From: Oscillospiraceae bacterium
GTDB taxonomy: Bacteria > Bacillota > Clostridia > Oscillospirales > Oscillospiraceae
Reading direction: 5' to 3'
Assembly: GCA_015067565.1 (NCBI GenBank)
Contig: SVMF01000008.1
Coordinates: 35,445 to 99,444 of the forward strand
Length of the DNA stretch: 64,000 nt
A model generated the notes under the pieces. It did not search any database. It was not told where the DNA came from and saw only the letters and a program-made list of their open reading frames with translations. Both the position numbers and the translations under genes were made by a program. Of this stretch, positions 42,601 through 50,274 are shown one piece after another; positions within the stretch are counted from its first letter, which is position 1; every line of letters begins with the position of its first letter.

Positions 42601-45521
42601 TCGTGGATGAAAACGGCACGCTTGATCCCACCACTTCCGACCTGATGTACAACTTCCGCAACAACTTCCTTGACGATGCTGAGCAGGTTCACATCATGCG
42701 TGGCATCGAGACCATCGGCTATACCGTCAACCCGATCAACGATCCCAGACTCTCGAACTCTGAGACCATTGCTCGTATTGCGCACCTGATCCCGGCTACC
42801 ACAGTCGAGTACGACTACGACGTCCTGACTCCGTATGTCTATGACGCAAAGTCCAACGGCTATACCGGCAAGTGGGACGATGTCGGCTCGCATGATAGTA
42901 CGAAACAGAATTGCAACAACTTGGAGATTCACGGTCATGACAGTGCCCTGCTGAACTCCACTTCCGAGTATCCGTACTCCTTCGGCCGTACCCTGTCCAC
43001 CACCGTCAAGGCCAATGTCCGTGACGAAAGTGGCAACATCGTTGAGTATCTCAACAATGATGCCCTCACTTTCTCCTTCATTGGCACAGGTTTCGACGTG
43101 ATCTCCCAGACCGGTCCGAACGAAGGATACATGTTCGTTGAGGTCTACTACGCAGGTACAAAGGAGCTTGTCCAGCGATATGTCGTTGACAACTACCTCA
43201 AGGACACAACCCTGTATCAGATCCCCGTTGTACACTGCATGGATCTGGAATACGACTCCTACGATGTTGTCATCCGTGCCTACTACAGCCCGGCCTTCAG
43301 CCACTACAAGTCGGCTGGCAAGGCCACCGGTGGCGTAATGACCGAAGAAGCTCTGCGCGAGATCCTTGGTCTTTCTGCTGATGAGCCTCTGAACTTCACT
43401 CCCTCGCCTGACCGCGGCAGAGCGACCCGTGCACTGACTGCCGACTCCTACGATGTCAGCGTCGACGGCGTGCGTATCTACAACACCCTCGGTGACTACC
43501 TTGAGCCTGAGACCCACGCAGTCGGCTGCTACACCTACGATCTGGCTGGCGAAACCAACGTCCAGTTCATCAACGCACACAGCGTCATCGTTGGTTCGAA
43601 CAATTGGAAGTATGACGTTCCTAACGGCGAGAAGCTCAACGGTATGCTCTACATCGCAGCCGACGGCGCCGAGTCCTCCTCCTCCGAGATGGATACGGGA
43701 TTGCACCTGAGCTCCTCGGGCATCTACAACTACGAGATCGTCAACGGCACCAAGTACCTCGTCGATCGTGACGGCAAGCGTGTCACCCACCCGACGCACA
43801 AGACCGATATCTATGCCAAGATCGACATCTACGGCACCTGCACCTATCACTGCATGAGCAGCACCGGTGCTGAGGTCAAGATGACCGGCTCCGAGGTCGG
43901 TCAGATCATCGGTTCCGGCAAGATCGTCTACTACAACTCCAATTATAAGGTCAACAGCCCGAAGAACGAAATCTACCTCAGCGGCAGCAATGGCGTTGCC
44001 TTCAACATCGAGGGTGCCACCTCTGCTAAGATCAGCGCTAAGTCCATTGACGGCTCTGCTGTTGCCCTCCAGGTTTACGACTGGACCGACGGCCAGTTCG
44101 TCACGGTTGACGGCTTCAGCTCCACGAGCAAGAACGGTGAGATGTACTACAACATCCACTCCTACACCGATGCCACAGGCAAGGTGCACTCCTTCCTCTC
44201 CGACAGTGGTGACGTCGTCCTGCGTAACCTCAACGACGCAACGCATACCGGTGTAATCTCCCTGTGTAACGTCAAGGTTACCGATGCAACTGTCAGCATC
44301 CCGTCAAAAGCCTACAAGGCTGTCGACCTGATCGTAACTCCTGTCGAGAAGACCGATTGCGAGCATGCCGCTCTGACCTTCGGTGAGGCAAAGGCTCCGA
44401 CCTGCGTCGACGAAGGCAACATCGAGTTCTGGTACTGCGATGACTGCGAGTGCTTCTTCTCCGACGCTGAAGCAACCGAGCAGATCAGTGGGCTGTCCAC
44501 CATCCTGGCTCCGACCGGCATCCACATCTTCGAAAACGGCTCCTGCACCATCTGCGGTGAGGCTCAGCCCGTAGAAGATGCTGAGATCTTCGTCGAAAGC
44601 CTCAGCGGTACACCCGCAGTTACCCTCGGCGCATCCATCAGCTTCGCCTACTCCATCCCCGGCGGTCTGGTCAGCGAATATACTCGCTTCTACCTCATCA
44701 TTGAGAAGGATGTCGCCGGTAGCGATCCCATCACGGTCGCCTACGAGGTCGGCGATATGCAGACCATCTACAATCCGTCCACCGGCGAGGCCATCGTACA
44801 CAACGCTGTCTTCAACGGCATCAATGCCAAGGAAATGGGCGACCTCTTCACTGTCACCATCTATGGCGAGGATGCAGAGGGCAACACCTACTACGGCCCG
44901 TCCTACACCACCTCAATCAAGGATTGCCTGATGGAGCGTATCCTGAGCGACAAGTCCACCGCTGAGCAGAAAACCATGGCTGTCGATATGCTCAACTACG
45001 GCGCTGCCGCACAGCTGTACTTCGAGTACAACACCGACGCACTTGTCAATGAGGATCTGACCGCAGAGCAGGCCGCTCTCGGCACTCAGACCTTCCCCGA
45101 AGCCATCGACCGCAGCAACGCAACCGGTGAGGGCATCGTGCTGAATACAAACGTCGTTCTTGCAAACAAGGTCACCTTGTACGTCACTGCGATGCATGAG
45201 GTCGCTGAGAATGCCGAGCTGAAGTTCGTTATCAAGGATGCTGCATCGGGTAAGATCCTGAGCGAGATCGTTCCTGAAGAAGTCTTCGACGGCTTCCTGC
45301 GTGCAACCTACGACAATGTCGGCGCAAAGCAGATGCGTCAGCTTCTGACCATCGAGCTGTACGAAAACGGCGAACTGATCTCCCAGAGCATCACCTGGAG
45401 CGTCGAGAGCTTCGTTGCACAAAGACGCATCGACGAGAAGATCCCCGAGCTCCAACGCGACATGATCAATGCAATGCTCGTCTACGGTGACAGCGTCGCA
45501 GCGTTCATGAACGCACAGTAA
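36645..45521 (+). CDS. Giant secreted multidomain surface protein (2958 aa) with vWA domain
   Basis: Signal peptide 1-29 (ends NVFA). Residues about 105-470 resemble the GHL-like domain of the protein at 25316 (ADGLLLDSVRF). Then come Cys-X2-Cys repeats (about 625-760), a beta-sandwich module (763-916), an InlB-type repeat (920-1000), and a vWA-like domain (about 1040-1480; DITIVMDRSTST at the metal site, GVVILFTDGAPTYGDG). A second beta module (1648-1831), long beta-rich stretches, a Cys-X2-Cys unit (2570-2640) and the shared C-terminal domain (2645-2958) follow. No LPXTG or SLH seen. Probably adhesion or glycan binding. Start ATG 36645 follows AAAGGAGA. Confidence 0.85.
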   Translation: MKFSNFLRRSLAMLVLLATFLSLVPNVFAARDDIDNIVIDIPDYLEDEDIVTASFGEDGKIVYDIASEEIRAAINTGLEQNVRAITLPNGNTLQEGRAGTSMAAQQRLAFFIDPANTEGNTNYKTFSLTAARVKNLVAAGVTDLFVMTKDRAGNFDMTNLKTANSNKGSAKVYAWMHCARDDAYLASNKSAAQLHWRAGYNNHANGGDTSVIGFVHLGNAGYISYMEGLVAQATSYADGLLLDSVRFSTEYTGWDTDAKAYFLEKYGATDGKTYWNEAVLAMFKSAGNPSNYMYKADTSGTYKGWYSRVTSGGSTGTASYTLAQRMSGDYASTAGTATYNYRRSVLKNFVGKMKTAFGSTKIIAVALEKDFGNNVTSLSIRGQHPYYAFKDHVKNGFCVTMQVADNHASDPVSLAKTVAKWTNVMIGIDFYNKGTVNSYGYPTDPDTFINMAEKIHRARYDVNGAYGTYRGCILGAACYTMGHIGAQKVVLSGTGASPKVTITFANPNRSTNYLLGYFHKNRDNNCFTTAKVATTAASGRVDASGAATMSYYVNASSSSNPYVVVSSPSDYPDAAVSAFGKGIMIVQAINYTNDWDDLPFARVLLYYGGTGTSNIVGYYPIHVVSGHETCTNFTDTVLLANTCTAVGYTLRKCNICSYDFVVETAKKAHSYTVVQSTTPATCTTDGSQVKKCSSCTATQTTTLPALGHDYQATVTPPTCLEGGYTTYVCSRDASHTYVADQTPATGHTFVGGVCKDCGFSLATLIHFKQNAEENTWDWQIIGGSGLGFDTTTDGAMYATTNGMIQPYFYIEPSGIGNIDHKLVAGDIVQIRMRVRTAQSSATTAVPSVSLDLNTTSDYGDTLTGNSIDLTTTEWQLVTIPITGYAADNRIEKVRIDPFGETLVAGYVEIDYIHFGSPEAVPITIMFYNDNGKLLQKSMIPAGTNAEYYGETPTKRSSAGFTYTFSGWETSDGQTVTDLTAVTFAKDTVLTAQYTYERGNVEPLDSNKSLVDNDGNLEDYKYDIEIDASTYGQMVTINKVYKKPLDITIVMDRSTSTCFPADESNTSMTWTVTNNTTSLTNVLNKLDKTKPEGYYTATNWLGVDYVGPTDEQAGGYISYEDMKWDGTKWMVWQTLELYDEAPTKYTTALQAIYTDGAYELVRPASVLYKYSNYTYHHTTFGKWVPLATAYTDFFARCQDSFDDAWETSHGLSGYKEANMKFKIAVSRRGMMQEALTKFVDSIYESTSQLPQGQYHRVSIVSYGYQAYVKDNTFTFTNAAGSTGTYTCSTDPGVTITPVTLNSAANVTKVKNVINKPFAFGATSTDQGLKFAAEHQTTMRNSANTSQGVVILFTDGAPTYGDGFFINTANNALTQANSMKNNGTTIFAVGYMDGLNATGTLKAWSDSNSISDQANTFLHYVSSNYPSPTSMTVPGSGNAKAGYYMSDTTGLNLANVFGSIYTITDTTTKADTQITGPLVIKDIITREWDVVKENGGLDIKVERCDYLGLGEFAQGAAIDNTNNSIYTLTTAPLTDSTGAYTGETEVKVVWNDAPNAWLREAEEATNGYMGYRLLVTIGIELDRESTIGGNNIPTNSPESGIFYPTNSDLDHKYDIPNVNVVLQYDYNIHDYFLDLEQPHLHDDSVATVNDALYFDFKNTGTDAVRYQGAHYERRNYDQAESWAYNPLNSSAPIISTANEGTLIIQNTVAGKSHYTQTSSSTKRNDLSTTPLEYTLKSGDVIKMRVRTEHMVAASGKTPNATLYYGKNNDSAISAYLTDYSNANLVSGNYVDITATVPANLVGTLISALRPQFTHMVDDGTGKGKILIDYIFVGSEAEFATRFESNFDLITVDTQDLDLEFTSDVYSSLYSRKVDIDGLNNRWVNIEHFAGTDIYSEYLEAGTTTWGPSFNTPDFVKTTDQKEIPVGYTVTPLTFEIDSLGREPFSIKNPVQNGKTNYYSPKFMVIDFETTAIIPMQKETEAQLGTPVVVDENGTLDPTTSDLMYNFRNNFLDDAEQVHIMRGIETIGYTVNPINDPRLSNSETIARIAHLIPATTVEYDYDVLTPYVYDAKSNGYTGKWDDVGSHDSTKQNCNNLEIHGHDSALLNSTSEYPYSFGRTLSTTVKANVRDESGNIVEYLNNDALTFSFIGTGFDVISQTGPNEGYMFVEVYYAGTKELVQRYVVDNYLKDTTLYQIPVVHCMDLEYDSYDVVIRAYYSPAFSHYKSAGKATGGVMTEEALREILGLSADEPLNFTPSPDRGRATRALTADSYDVSVDGVRIYNTLGDYLEPETHAVGCYTYDLAGETNVQFINAHSVIVGSNNWKYDVPNGEKLNGMLYIAADGAESSSSEMDTGLHLSSSGIYNYEIVNGTKYLVDRDGKRVTHPTHKTDIYAKIDIYGTCTYHCMSSTGAEVKMTGSEVGQIIGSGKIVYYNSNYKVNSPKNEIYLSGSNGVAFNIEGATSAKISAKSIDGSAVALQVYDWTDGQFVTVDGFSSTSKNGEMYYNIHSYTDATGKVHSFLSDSGDVVLRNLNDATHTGVISLCNVKVTDATVSIPSKAYKAVDLIVTPVEKTDCEHAALTFGEAKAPTCVDEGNIEFWYCDDCECFFSDAEATEQISGLSTILAPTGIHIFENGSCTICGEAQPVEDAEIFVESLSGTPAVTLGASISFAYSIPGGLVSEYTRFYLIIEKDVAGSDPITVAYEVGDMQTIYNPSTGEAIVHNAVFNGINAKEMGDLFTVTIYGEDAEGNTYYGPSYTTSIKDCLMERILSDKSTAEQKTMAVDMLNYGAAAQLYFEYNTDALVNEDLTAEQAALGTQTFPEAIDRSNATGEGIVLNTNVVLANKVTLYVTAMHEVAENAELKFVIKDAASGKILSEIVPEEVFDGFLRATYDNVGAKQMRQLLTIELYENGELISQSITWSVESFVAQRRIDEKIPELQRDMINAMLVYGDSVAAFMNAQ

Positions 45522-45530
45522 AACAAAAAA

Positions 45531-45560
45531 CGGGGCAGGATTTTTCCTGCCCCGTCCTTT
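45531..45560 (+). terminator. Terminator of the giant gene
   Basis: Ten-base perfect stem CGGGGCAGGA / TCCTGCCCCG with a TTTT loop, then TCCTTTTAT. Confidence 0.9.
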
Positions 45561-45575
45561 TATGAGGTACCTGAT

Positions 45576-46037
45576 ATGATCGCCAGATATTACCTGAATG
45601 ATCCAAATGCGCCAAAGCCGAATTCCCCAACTCACATCGGAACCAATGTTTTTTTACAGCGTGATGGCAAACTTCTGCTGGAGCAGCGTTGGGACTGCGG
45701 TGCATGGGGTTTGATTGGCGGACGGCTACGACATGGGGAAAGCTACCTGCGCGGTATTACCCGGGAGGTGCGTGAAGAAACCGGACTTTCCCTTCCTGAA
45801 AGTGCCTTTACACAGCTTCGAGTCGTCGACGATGACCGCATTGCATGCTACCGGGACGGTACCGTATGGCGCATGATCATCGTACTCTTTGAAGCAACCC
45901 TAACCTCTTCAGCTGCGTTGAAGCCAAGCAAAGAGTCAACAACCTTGTGCTTTTTCTCTCCCGATGAGCTCGCCACATTGGACATCGTTGCGACCCACGC
46001 AGATCTGGTAGAACAGTGGCGCATAGAGCACACATAA
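45576..46037 (+). CDS. NUDIX hydrolase
   Basis: 153 residues. NUDIX box GGRLRHGESYLRGITREVREETGL (Gly to Leu, about 49-72) is complete, with the REVREE metal ligands. It hydrolyses a nucleoside diphosphate-type substrate; the sequence does not say which. Starts 22 bases after the preceding terminator stem, with GAGGTACCTGAT as a weak ribosome site. Confidence 0.9.
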   Translation: MIARYYLNDPNAPKPNSPTHIGTNVFLQRDGKLLLEQRWDCGAWGLIGGRLRHGESYLRGITREVREETGLSLPESAFTQLRVVDDDRIACYRDGTVWRMIIVLFEATLTSSAALKPSKESTTLCFFSPDELATLDIVATHADLVEQWRIEHT

Positions 46038-46040
46038 GCA

Positions 46041-46068
46041 AAAATCGCACCCTTCCGGGTGCGATTTT
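46041..46068. terminator. Bidirectional terminator between convergent genes
   Basis: Twelve-base stem AAAATCGCACCC / GGGTGCGATTTT with a TTCC loop and T-runs on both strands. Serves the NUDIX gene and the pyrophosphatase. Here, unlike other convergent junctions in this window, no element has inserted. Confidence 0.9.
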
Positions 46069-46075
46069 TTCCTTT

Positions 46076-47692
46076 TTAACCCCACATGGCAGACAGTGCG
46101 GGAATGACTTGCTTCTTTCTGGACATGACCTTTGGCAAGAAGACTGCATGATTCTTCGCATCGGGCGAGAAGGCCTGGCGAATGATCTCCTCATCCCCCA
46201 GATAGATGAGCTGTGTTCCTTCCAACAGCACGTCCGTGAGCATCAAAAGCATAATATCGTACGAACGAGCCTTCATCGTCTTTTCCATCTCGGCAAGGAA
46301 TTCGTCCTTCCGCTCCAAAATATGTGCGGAATTGACGCAGGTGATCTGGCCGACACCAAGTGTATTTCCTGCGATATGGAAATCCTTGAAATCGGCAAAA
46401 AGCATTTCCTTTGCCGACTTGTCATCCGACCACGAGGCCGAGAAGATCTGCTGTCCAAGCTCATCAAGCGATACGTTGGCAATTCTCGCCATGCGTTCTG
46501 CCATATTGCGGTCACGCTGTGTGCAGGTCGGAGACTTAAACATGACCGTGTCGGAAACAATCGCAGCCGCCATCATGCCGGCGAGCTTTTCAGACGGCAT
46601 AAGCCCCCTCTCCTGATACATTCCGGCGATGATGGTCGTTGTGCTACCCACAGGCTCATTACGGAAATAGATCGGATTTCCGGTCTGAATATCTGCCAGT
46701 CGATGGTGGTCGATGATCTCAAGGAGTTCGGCCTGCTCCAAACCGGGAACAGATTGCGCAGCTTCATTATGGTCGACCAGAACGACCTTTTTTCTTCTCG
46801 GGCGGATCAAATGATAACGTGAAAGCGTACCGACAACGCGCTCATTCTCATCCAGGATCGGATAGCAGCGGTAGCGGCTTTGCAGCATACCCTCGCGGAC
46901 ATCGTCCACATAGTCATCTAAATGGAAGCACTCAATGCCTTCCTTTCTGCAGATTCGGCTGACAGGAACCGACTGATAGATCATACGAACCGCGCGATAG
47001 GCATCAAACGGTGTGGAAATGATGCAGGTATCGGTCTTGATCTTGCGCAGCTCCTCATCGAGCTCTGCTTGGCAAATGATCACGCATTTGACACCGATCT
47101 CAATGGCTCTTCGGACCATATCCGGCTGCTGGCCGCATACAACGATGCTGTCCTTGCTTGAAAACAGCAGGTTTTCGCACGACTGCGGCAACGCAATGCA
47201 GACCTCACCGGTGATCGTATCGACCATGTTGCCCGCCTCGTTCATAATTCGGCCTTCCAGAACGCTCAGTAGATTAAACACGGGGATCCTCTCAATATAC
47301 GGCCGCTCGATCGAGTGCATATCGCAGGCGGCAATGTCGCCGGAGGACAAAAGGCCATAGAGCGTGCCATCATCATTGGTGACGGGGATGGCCGGAATGG
47401 AGCGATCCGTCGTCAGAATCGACCAGGCACGGCTGACGGAAACCGCCGACGAAAGCATAGGCGGTGTATCAAATGCTAAGTCCTTGACCTGCGTGCGCAC
47501 GGTCTTGATCCACTGCGGAGCAGAAAAACCAAAGCGATCGAGGACCATCTGCGTCTCATCACTGACATGACCAAGGCGGCAGGCCTCATATCCACGGTCG
47601 CCCAAGGCATTCCGCAAAGCGGCATACGCCATTGCCGAAACGATCGAATCCGTATCGGGATTGCGGTGACCGGTAACAAAAATCTTCTCCAT
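46076..47692 (-). CDS. ppaC: Manganese-dependent inorganic pyrophosphatase with CBS and DRTGG domains
   Basis: 538 residues from ATG 47692 (AGGAGCTT upstream). Family II PPase: GHRNPDTDSIVSA, LVDHNEAAQS and IIDHHRLADIQ are the DHH-type metal motifs. Between them lie two CBS units and a DRTGG domain (about 70-290), the nucleotide-regulated form found in Clostridia. It hydrolyses pyrophosphate and is inhibited or activated by AMP/ATP and related nucleotides. C-terminal DHHA2 domain present. Confidence 0.94.
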   Translation of the reverse strand: MEKIFVTGHRNPDTDSIVSAMAYAALRNALGDRGYEACRLGHVSDETQMVLDRFGFSAPQWIKTVRTQVKDLAFDTPPMLSSAVSVSRAWSILTTDRSIPAIPVTNDDGTLYGLLSSGDIAACDMHSIERPYIERIPVFNLLSVLEGRIMNEAGNMVDTITGEVCIALPQSCENLLFSSKDSIVVCGQQPDMVRRAIEIGVKCVIICQAELDEELRKIKTDTCIISTPFDAYRAVRMIYQSVPVSRICRKEGIECFHLDDYVDDVREGMLQSRYRCYPILDENERVVGTLSRYHLIRPRRKKVVLVDHNEAAQSVPGLEQAELLEIIDHHRLADIQTGNPIYFRNEPVGSTTTIIAGMYQERGLMPSEKLAGMMAAAIVSDTVMFKSPTCTQRDRNMAERMARIANVSLDELGQQIFSASWSDDKSAKEMLFADFKDFHIAGNTLGVGQITCVNSAHILERKDEFLAEMEKTMKARSYDIMLLMLTDVLLEGTQLIYLGDEEIIRQAFSPDAKNHAVFLPKVMSRKKQVIPALSAMWG

Positions 47693-47788
47693 AAGCTCCT
47701 CCTGAAATCTTTCTGATAACATCGTACCACTTTTTAACCAAATGTCAATCTTTTTTCGCAAATACAGCATAGAATTTGGTAAAAATCG

Positions 47789-47817
47789 TTGCGAATTTGG
47801 ATTCTTTCTGCTATAAT
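47789..47817 (+). promoter_or_regulatory. Sigma-A promoter for the nucleotidyltransferase
   Basis: TTGCGA (47789-47794), 17-base spacer, TATAAT (47812-47817) with extended TGC. Confidence 0.75.
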
Positions 47818-47860
47818 CGACAGTAAGAAAGAAAAACCAACAGAAAAGGATGTTTCAAAC

Positions 47861-48763
47861 ATGAAAAAACCTACTCTCGTCGTAATGGCCGCCGGTATGG
47901 GCAGTCGTTTCGGTGGCCTGAAGCAGATGACTCCCGTCGATGCACAGGGCAACAGCATCATTCACTACTCCATCTATGATGCCTGCCAGGTCGGCTTTGG
48001 CAAGGTCGTTTTCATCATCAAGGAAGCTATCGCAGATGATTTCAAGAAGATGATGGCCGGAATTGAAAAGCACATCGAGGTCGCCTATGTTTATCAGGAG
48101 GTTGACAAGCTTCCTGATGGCTACAGCGTCCCGGAAGGACGTCTAAAGCCCTGGGGTACCGGCCATGCGGTTCTTTGCGCCAAGGACGAAATTGACGGCC
48201 CCTTCGCCGTCATCAACGCTGATGACTTCTACGGCCGCCAGACCTATCAGGTGCTTGCAGATTTCCTGATGTCCGAACCGGAGGAGAGCGAATTCTCCAT
48301 GGTCGGATTCCGTCTGCGCAATGCCATGACCGACAATGGCCATGTCGCACGCGGTGTCTGCGAGGCCAAGGACGGTTATCTGACCACCGTTACCGAGCGT
48401 ACCCACATTGAAAAGCGCGGCGAGGATGCCGCCTACACGGAAGATGGCGAGACCTTTATCCCAATCTCGGGCGACAGCGTCGTTTCCATGAATTTCTGGG
48501 GCTACAGTCCCCTTCTGCTGCAGGAGCTCGAGGCTCGCTTCCCCAAGTTCCTGGATACCAATTTGCCCGTCAATCCACTCAAATGCGAGTATTTCCTGCC
48601 CACCGTGACGAATCAAATGATCAGCGAGGGGATGGCCCAGGTTCGCCTGCTGCACACCGACGAAACATGGTACGGTGTGACCTACCGCGAGGATCTTGAG
48701 GCTGTTCGTGCTGCCATTCAGAAGATGCACGATGATGGCAAGTATCCCGAAACGCTCTTTTGA
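47861..48763 (+). CDS. Sugar-phosphate nucleotidyltransferase
   Basis: 300 residues. Signature VVMAAGMGSRFGGLKQMTPV, then KPWGTGHAVLCAK and NADDFYG. The family transfers an NMP to a sugar 1-phosphate; the nucleotide and sugar are not certain. Start ATG 47861 with AAAAGGATG upstream. AraC regulator follows 22 bases on and may be in the same transcript. Confidence 0.88.
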   Translation: MKKPTLVVMAAGMGSRFGGLKQMTPVDAQGNSIIHYSIYDACQVGFGKVVFIIKEAIADDFKKMMAGIEKHIEVAYVYQEVDKLPDGYSVPEGRLKPWGTGHAVLCAKDEIDGPFAVINADDFYGRQTYQVLADFLMSEPEESEFSMVGFRLRNAMTDNGHVARGVCEAKDGYLTTVTERTHIEKRGEDAAYTEDGETFIPISGDSVVSMNFWGYSPLLLQELEARFPKFLDTNLPVNPLKCEYFLPTVTNQMISEGMAQVRLLHTDETWYGVTYREDLEAVRAAIQKMHDDGKYPETLF

Positions 48764-48785
48764 TCATTAACAGGAGGTCGCTGCC

Positions 48786-49952
48786 ATGATTGGAAATTTG
48801 AATAAGCAAGCCTTTGGAGCCTTCGGCAGCATCCTTCGTGACAGCCTGCCAAACCGTGGCTTCCCCAAGGGTGACGAATGGTATGAAACAGTGCGTTACT
48901 TTTCTTCGAAGGAACTATTTTTCTACCGCTGCGAAGAAGCTGTCTATCTGGATTTTGAATATGGCATGACCGTTTTGGTCATAAGAAATGAAGGGCATAT
49001 CTGTTCTTTCTACCTAGACAAACCCATTTGTATCCACGCAAACATCGTTTTTTCCATCGTTCCGTACCAGGAGGAATGCTCTGTCCGCCTGTCCATGCCG
49101 AAGCTGTCTCAACTGCAGCAGCTCGACCGTCTGGAATCGATAGAAGATCTGAAAATTCACGATCGTTTCCTGCTCGGCAGCATCTACACCCTCTTCTATC
49201 ATGAGGAAGAAAGCGGTTTCCTCTTCAAGGGCGAGAAGCACTCAACCTACGAACTGACCTATGTCGACCGTGGCCAGCTGCACTGCGTTGTTGACGGCAC
49301 AGGATATGTGCTCAAACAGGGGCAGATGATGCTCTTTGCCCCCGACCAGTGGCATATGCAGTACACAGATCTTGATGTGACCGCTCGCTTTCTGACCATC
49401 TCCTTCGACCTCATCTGCTCTCCCGAAGTGCGTTTTTCCGACCGTGTCATCGATCTTTCATCGACAGAGGCATCATTTTTGAAGCAGCTTTTACTGGAGA
49501 TCGACATTGATGATCCTTTAAGCTACGATTTCATCCGCTGCTACCTCAAGATGTTACTGCTGACGGTCATTCGCGATGCACACGGCCGCAAAAAACGCCT
49601 GAAAACCCCTGTGGCAATCCGCAACGAGAACACGATCGTCAGCCGCGCCTTACAGTACATAGCGGATCATGTCTATGACCGTCTGTCGGTCGAAAGTGTC
49701 GCCAAGGGCACCGGTGTCAGCGCCTCGCATCTGACTGCCTTGTTCCACCGCCAGATGAACATCTCGCCCGGCGAGTATATCCGCCGCGTCAAGCTTGAGG
49801 AAAGTAAGGTTTTGATCCGCGAAGGCCGCATGAATTTCTCGCAGATCGCCGCTGCACTGAACTACTCCACGATCCACCATTTTTCTCGCCAATTCAAGGA
49901 CAATTTCGGCATTTCCCCCACCGAGTATGCCAAGTCCATCCACGCGGAATAA
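48786..49952 (+). CDS. AraC-family transcriptional regulator with an extra N-terminal domain
   Basis: 388 residues. The C-terminal DNA-binding domain (about 285-388) has two helix-turn-helix units (VAKGTGVSASHLTALFHRQM and IAAALNYSTIHHFSRQFKDN). Ahead of it is a cupin sensor (about 150-255: ELTYVDRGQLHCVVDGTGY, MLFAPDQWHMQ). The first 140 residues form a further domain I do not recognise; it may be a degenerate cupin. AGGAGG upstream. Target genes unknown. Confidence 0.9.
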   Translation: MIGNLNKQAFGAFGSILRDSLPNRGFPKGDEWYETVRYFSSKELFFYRCEEAVYLDFEYGMTVLVIRNEGHICSFYLDKPICIHANIVFSIVPYQEECSVRLSMPKLSQLQQLDRLESIEDLKIHDRFLLGSIYTLFYHEEESGFLFKGEKHSTYELTYVDRGQLHCVVDGTGYVLKQGQMMLFAPDQWHMQYTDLDVTARFLTISFDLICSPEVRFSDRVIDLSSTEASFLKQLLLEIDIDDPLSYDFIRCYLKMLLLTVIRDAHGRKKRLKTPVAIRNENTIVSRALQYIADHVYDRLSVESVAKGTGVSASHLTALFHRQMNISPGEYIRRVKLEESKVLIREGRMNFSQIAAALNYSTIHHFSRQFKDNFGISPTEYAKSIHAE

Positions 49953-49958
49953 TAAGAA

Positions 49959-49985
49959 GAGCCCTCGGGAAGATCCCGAGGGCTT
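49959..49985. terminator. Terminator hairpin, copy 1 of a duplicated pair
   Basis: GCCCTCGGGA / TCCCGAGGGC around AGA. Identical 27 bases at 50242-50268. Since the element follows directly, no T-run comes after this copy on the plus strand; the left flank gives a T-rich tract on the minus strand. Confidence 0.85.
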
Positions 49986-50241
49986 CAGTCTGTCGAAAAA
50001 CTTGTTTTTCGGCAGACTGTCAGAGTTCAAAAAGTCGGCAAGACGAGCAAACCGAGCTCGTCGGCGTACGATGGTACGGTAGAGCTCGGTTTGCGATGTA
50101 AGTCAAAATGCCTTGCGTAGCAAGCATTGAAAGCGTTTTTGGCTTATATCAGAGTTATATTCTCAACAGGCTATTTGAACACAGATCGCCAACCGTCAAA
50201 AAATTTGCATTTTGACGATTGGCGACTTTTTTGACACTCTG
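49986..50241 (+). mobile_element. Small inverted-repeat element (MITE-like), copy C
   Basis: 256 bases, the best-preserved copy. Ends CAGTCTGTCGAAAAA and, in reverse complement, CAGAGTGTCAAAAAA (12 of 15 match). Subterminal hairpin CAGTCTGTCGAAAAA...TTTTTCGGCAGACTG, a palindromic centre around CGTACGATGGTACG, and a right-hand hairpin CGCCAACCGTCAAAA / TTTTGACGATTGGCG. No coding capacity. Inverted relative to copy B. Confidence 0.82.
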
Positions 50242-50268
50242 GAGCCCTCGGGAAGATCCCGAGGGCTT
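50242..50268. terminator. Terminator hairpin, copy 2 of the duplicated pair
   Basis: Exact copy of 49959-49985, here followed by TTTTGCATTTATTT on the plus strand. It flanks the stop of the cation ATPase. Confidence 0.85.
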
Positions 50269-50274
50269 TTGCAT

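Noticed and set aside
40608..44246. 1212-residue open frame on the minus strand
   Set aside because: Lies fully inside the 2958-residue gene and arises from its C-ending codon bias; no ribosome site, repetitive Val/Gly/Asp composition.
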